7,035 bases of DNA from Thermoplasmata archaeon (GTDB lineage: Archaea; Thermoplasmatota; Thermoplasmata; Thermoplasmatales; Thermoplasmataceae), in contig JAKAAK010000173.1 of assembly GCA_021797025.1 (NCBI GenBank), positions 1 through 7,035 on the forward strand, read 5' to 3'. The stretch's first letter is position 1. The number at the start of each line of letters is the position of its first letter. Below, piece after piece: positions 5,849 through 7,035 of the stretch. The position numbers and the translations under genes were made by a program. The notes beneath the pieces were generated by a model. The model was not told the DNA's origin, searched no databases, and saw only the letters and a program-made list of their open reading frames with translations.

Positions 5849-6490
5849 TTAATTTGAATGCTCTTCCTGGGTTTTCTTGGCCTGATTTATTATATCTTCC
5901 AGGCGCTTTTCTTCTGCAGTTAGAGGTTTGGCTTCTGTATGGGGAGTGGATTCTACATAATCAGTAGAACTTTTGTTCTCAGTCATAGAATTTACAATAT
6001 CCTGAGCCTTCGGGGTTTTTACCTGTGAGCTTGAGGCTACTGTTGATGATATTGATTCTATCTGATTCATCAGTATATCAGATGCCTGCTCGCTTAATGT
6101 CATGGATTTTTCTAGGTCCTGAGTGAATTGAGCTATCTCCTTTTCAGAAACCTGGCTCAATCTCAGTATATCTGCACTGTCACCTATTGCAGAATTTATA
6201 GTGTGTGATGTTGTCATATATTTTAATGTTAGAGATACATTGTCCAGTAGAAGTTTCATGTCCTCAAGACCGGCTATAGCTGTATCAATCTGGGCCACAT
6301 TATTTGCAAATAGCTGAACCTTCTGGGTATTTCCCTGTTGACTGGCTGTTAGAGCATCCTGATAATAGGCATCTCTGATTCTCTGATAATCACGTATACC
6401 TCTGTTGATTGCCCCTATCTGCGTTCTAATTTTTGATTGACCTTCCAGAGCCCTTTCTTCGAAATTTTTTCGAATTTTAAAACCAACCAT
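5849..6490 (-). CDS. ESCRT-III (Snf7-domain) protein, CdvB-like
   Basis: This is a probable filament-forming membrane-remodelling protein of 213 residues, all helical in character. The N-terminal region (5-39) is strongly basic (K5, R7, K8, R13, K20, R22, R30, R33, R37, R39), as expected for helix 1 facing acidic membranes. The core follows the Snf7 pattern: ASQQGNTQKVQLFANNVAQI (49-68), then LDNVSLTLKYM (82-92), an acidic second half with EIAQFTQDLEKSM (118-130), and EQASDILMNQIESI (134-147). A Ser/Thr-rich linker (about 148-188) leads to a C-terminal helix 190-207 that resembles a MIT-interacting motif. It lacks the C-terminal winged-helix domain by which crenarchaeal CdvB binds CdvA, so it is closer to the short CdvB paralogues. 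The start ATG at 6490 has TATA-like boxes upstream. It lies 60 nt downstream of a second Vps4-like gene on the same strand and converges on the first. Confidence 0.85.
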   Translation of the reverse strand: MVGFKIRKNFEERALEGQSKIRTQIGAINRGIRDYQRIRDAYYQDALTASQQGNTQKVQLFANNVAQIDTAIAGLEDMKLLLDNVSLTLKYMTTSHTINSAIGDSADILRLSQVSEKEIAQFTQDLEKSMTLSEQASDILMNQIESISSTVASSSQVKTPKAQDIVNSMTENKSSTDYVESTPHTEAKPLTAEEKRLEDIINQAKKTQEEHSN

Positions 6491-6504
6491 AATAATATGT
6501 AATA

Positions 6505-6533
6505 TTAAATACTTATTAAATTTTGCTATATAA
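6505..6533 (-). promoter_or_regulatory. Candidate promoter region of the ESCRT-III gene
   Basis: The 60-nt gap between the second ATPase stop and the ESCRT-III ATG is very AT-rich on the minus strand. TTTAATAA, centred near 6517, is about 27 nt before the ATG and would give a leaderless mRNA. TTATATAG, near 6530, is about 40 nt before it and would give a short leader. Either could serve, so the gene may be transcribed alone as well as with the upstream ATPase. Confidence 0.35.
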
Positions 6534-6550
6534 GAATCCCATGTTTCTAA

Positions 6551-7035
6551 TCATTTGATAGTTTTCAGATAGTCGTCGTATTTTTTTATTAATGCATCAT
6601 CAACAGATGGTTTTATGCCAGAAATCACATTGAGAACGTCATTTGTTTCTATATAGACTTTTTTACCCATTTTTACAGCCTCCATAAAACTATTTTCGCG
6701 GGTTTTTCTGCAAATAAATTCGATATCGGCACCTGAATAATGTTCGGTTTTCTTTGCCAGTACATCATAATCAATGTTTTTTACAGCCTTAACTTTCATG
6801 AGATTGAGCTCGAGTATTTTTTTTCTTGCCTCATAATCCGGCAATGGAACATATATTTTAACATCAAATCTACCGGGTCTCATAATGGCTTCATCTATCT
6901 TCCATGGGTTATTTGTGGCAGCGATAATAAAAACATTTTTATTTTTCTGGGAATTTAGACCTCCTACTTCCTGCAATAACTGTGAAACTCCACGCTGGGA
7001 GGCGTCTGAATCTGATGTATCTCTCCTGGGCACCA
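6551..7035 (-). CDS. C-terminal part of a second Vps4-like AAA ATPase (5' end outside window)
   Basis: The minus-strand frame is open to the window edge, so the GTG at 7033 is an internal codon and about 160 C-terminal residues are visible. They start just after the expected Walker B region (PRRDTSDSDASQR, the loop before helix QLLQEVGG). Sensor 1 ATNNPWKID, arginine-finger region MRPGRFD, the sensor-2 region HYSGADIEFI and the Vps4/CdvC-like ending SGIKPSVDDALIKKY follow. Walker A, Walker B and any MIT domain lie outside. It is a clear paralogue of the ATPase at 4422-5681: across the 28 residues from ATNNPW to PD, 20 are identical. It differs in keeping GAD where the other has AAD, and LPD where the other has PPD. 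As there, no Vps4 beta-domain insertion is seen. It is followed 60 nt later by the ESCRT-III gene on the same strand, which suggests a shared operon. Confidence 0.85.
   Translation of the reverse strand, partial: VPRRDTSDSDASQRGVSQLLQEVGGLNSQKNKNVFIIAATNNPWKIDEAIMRPGRFDVKIYVPLPDYEARKKILELNLMKVKAVKNIDYDVLAKKTEHYSGADIEFICRKTRENSFMEAVKMGKKVYIETNDVLNVISGIKPSVDDALIKKYDDYLKTIK

Noticed and set aside
6740..6958. Plus-strand ORF rich in Phe and Ile antisense to the second ATPase
   Set aside because: It is the complement of the conserved sensor 1 and arginine-finger region of an AAA protein.
1..7035. CRISPR array, rRNA or complete insertion sequence
   Set aside because: No regularly spaced direct repeats, no rRNA-like sequence and no transposase reading frame were seen in the window.

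Overview
The window most likely comes from a wall-less, acidophilic archaeon of the order Thermoplasmatales (Ferroplasma, Acidiplasma, Cuniculiplasma or a relative; the genus cannot be fixed from sequence alone). The DNA is AT-rich. Genes start without Shine-Dalgarno sites and have TATA-like boxes about 22-28 nt before the start codon, as expected for leaderless archaeal transcripts. The OtsB protein resembles, from memory, the Thermoplasma acidophilum trehalose-6-phosphate phosphatase. An ESCRT-III protein with Vps4-like AAA ATPases is also an archaeal signature.

Left half (1-4169): the 3' end of an unrecognised plus-strand gene (1-230) faces a compact minus-strand trehalose operon. In transcription order this encodes a GH15 trehalase/glucoamylase-type hydrolase (4169-2328), trehalose-6-phosphate synthase OtsA (2298-967) and trehalose-6-phosphate phosphatase OtsB (998-246). 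The genes are 29 nt apart and then overlapping. One transcript could therefore carry both the two-step synthesis of trehalose and an enzyme likely to hydrolyse it.

Middle (4170-4421): this divergent intergenic region holds TATA boxes for the hydrolase and for the ATPase on its right. It also holds a possible 56-residue single-span membrane protein (4408-4238, minus), which I regard as plausible but unproven.

Right half (4422-7035): an ESCRT-like membrane-remodelling locus. A complete MIT-domain AAA ATPase (Vps4/CdvC-like, plus strand) converges on a Snf7/ESCRT-III (CdvB-like) gene on the minus strand. That gene lies just downstream of a second, paralogous ATPase of the same type, cut by the window edge. 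No CdvA gene is visible. The ATPases would be expected to remodel or disassemble ESCRT-III filaments through an MIT-MIM contact, in division or vesicle formation. Two distinct Vps4-like ATPases flanking one ESCRT-III gene is the most unusual point of the window.

Between the convergent ATPase and ESCRT-III genes (5682-5848) is a short GC-richer patch. Its pattern (TGACTTCCT, hairpin, GTTTCC) matches my recollection of the right end/omegaRNA scaffold of IS200/IS605-IS1341 (TnpB) elements, with no tnpB present, so it is probably a solo remnant. An AT-rich palindrome and a T-tract terminator follow. No rRNA, tRNA or CRISPR array was seen. No gene-free stretch exceeds 300 bases.
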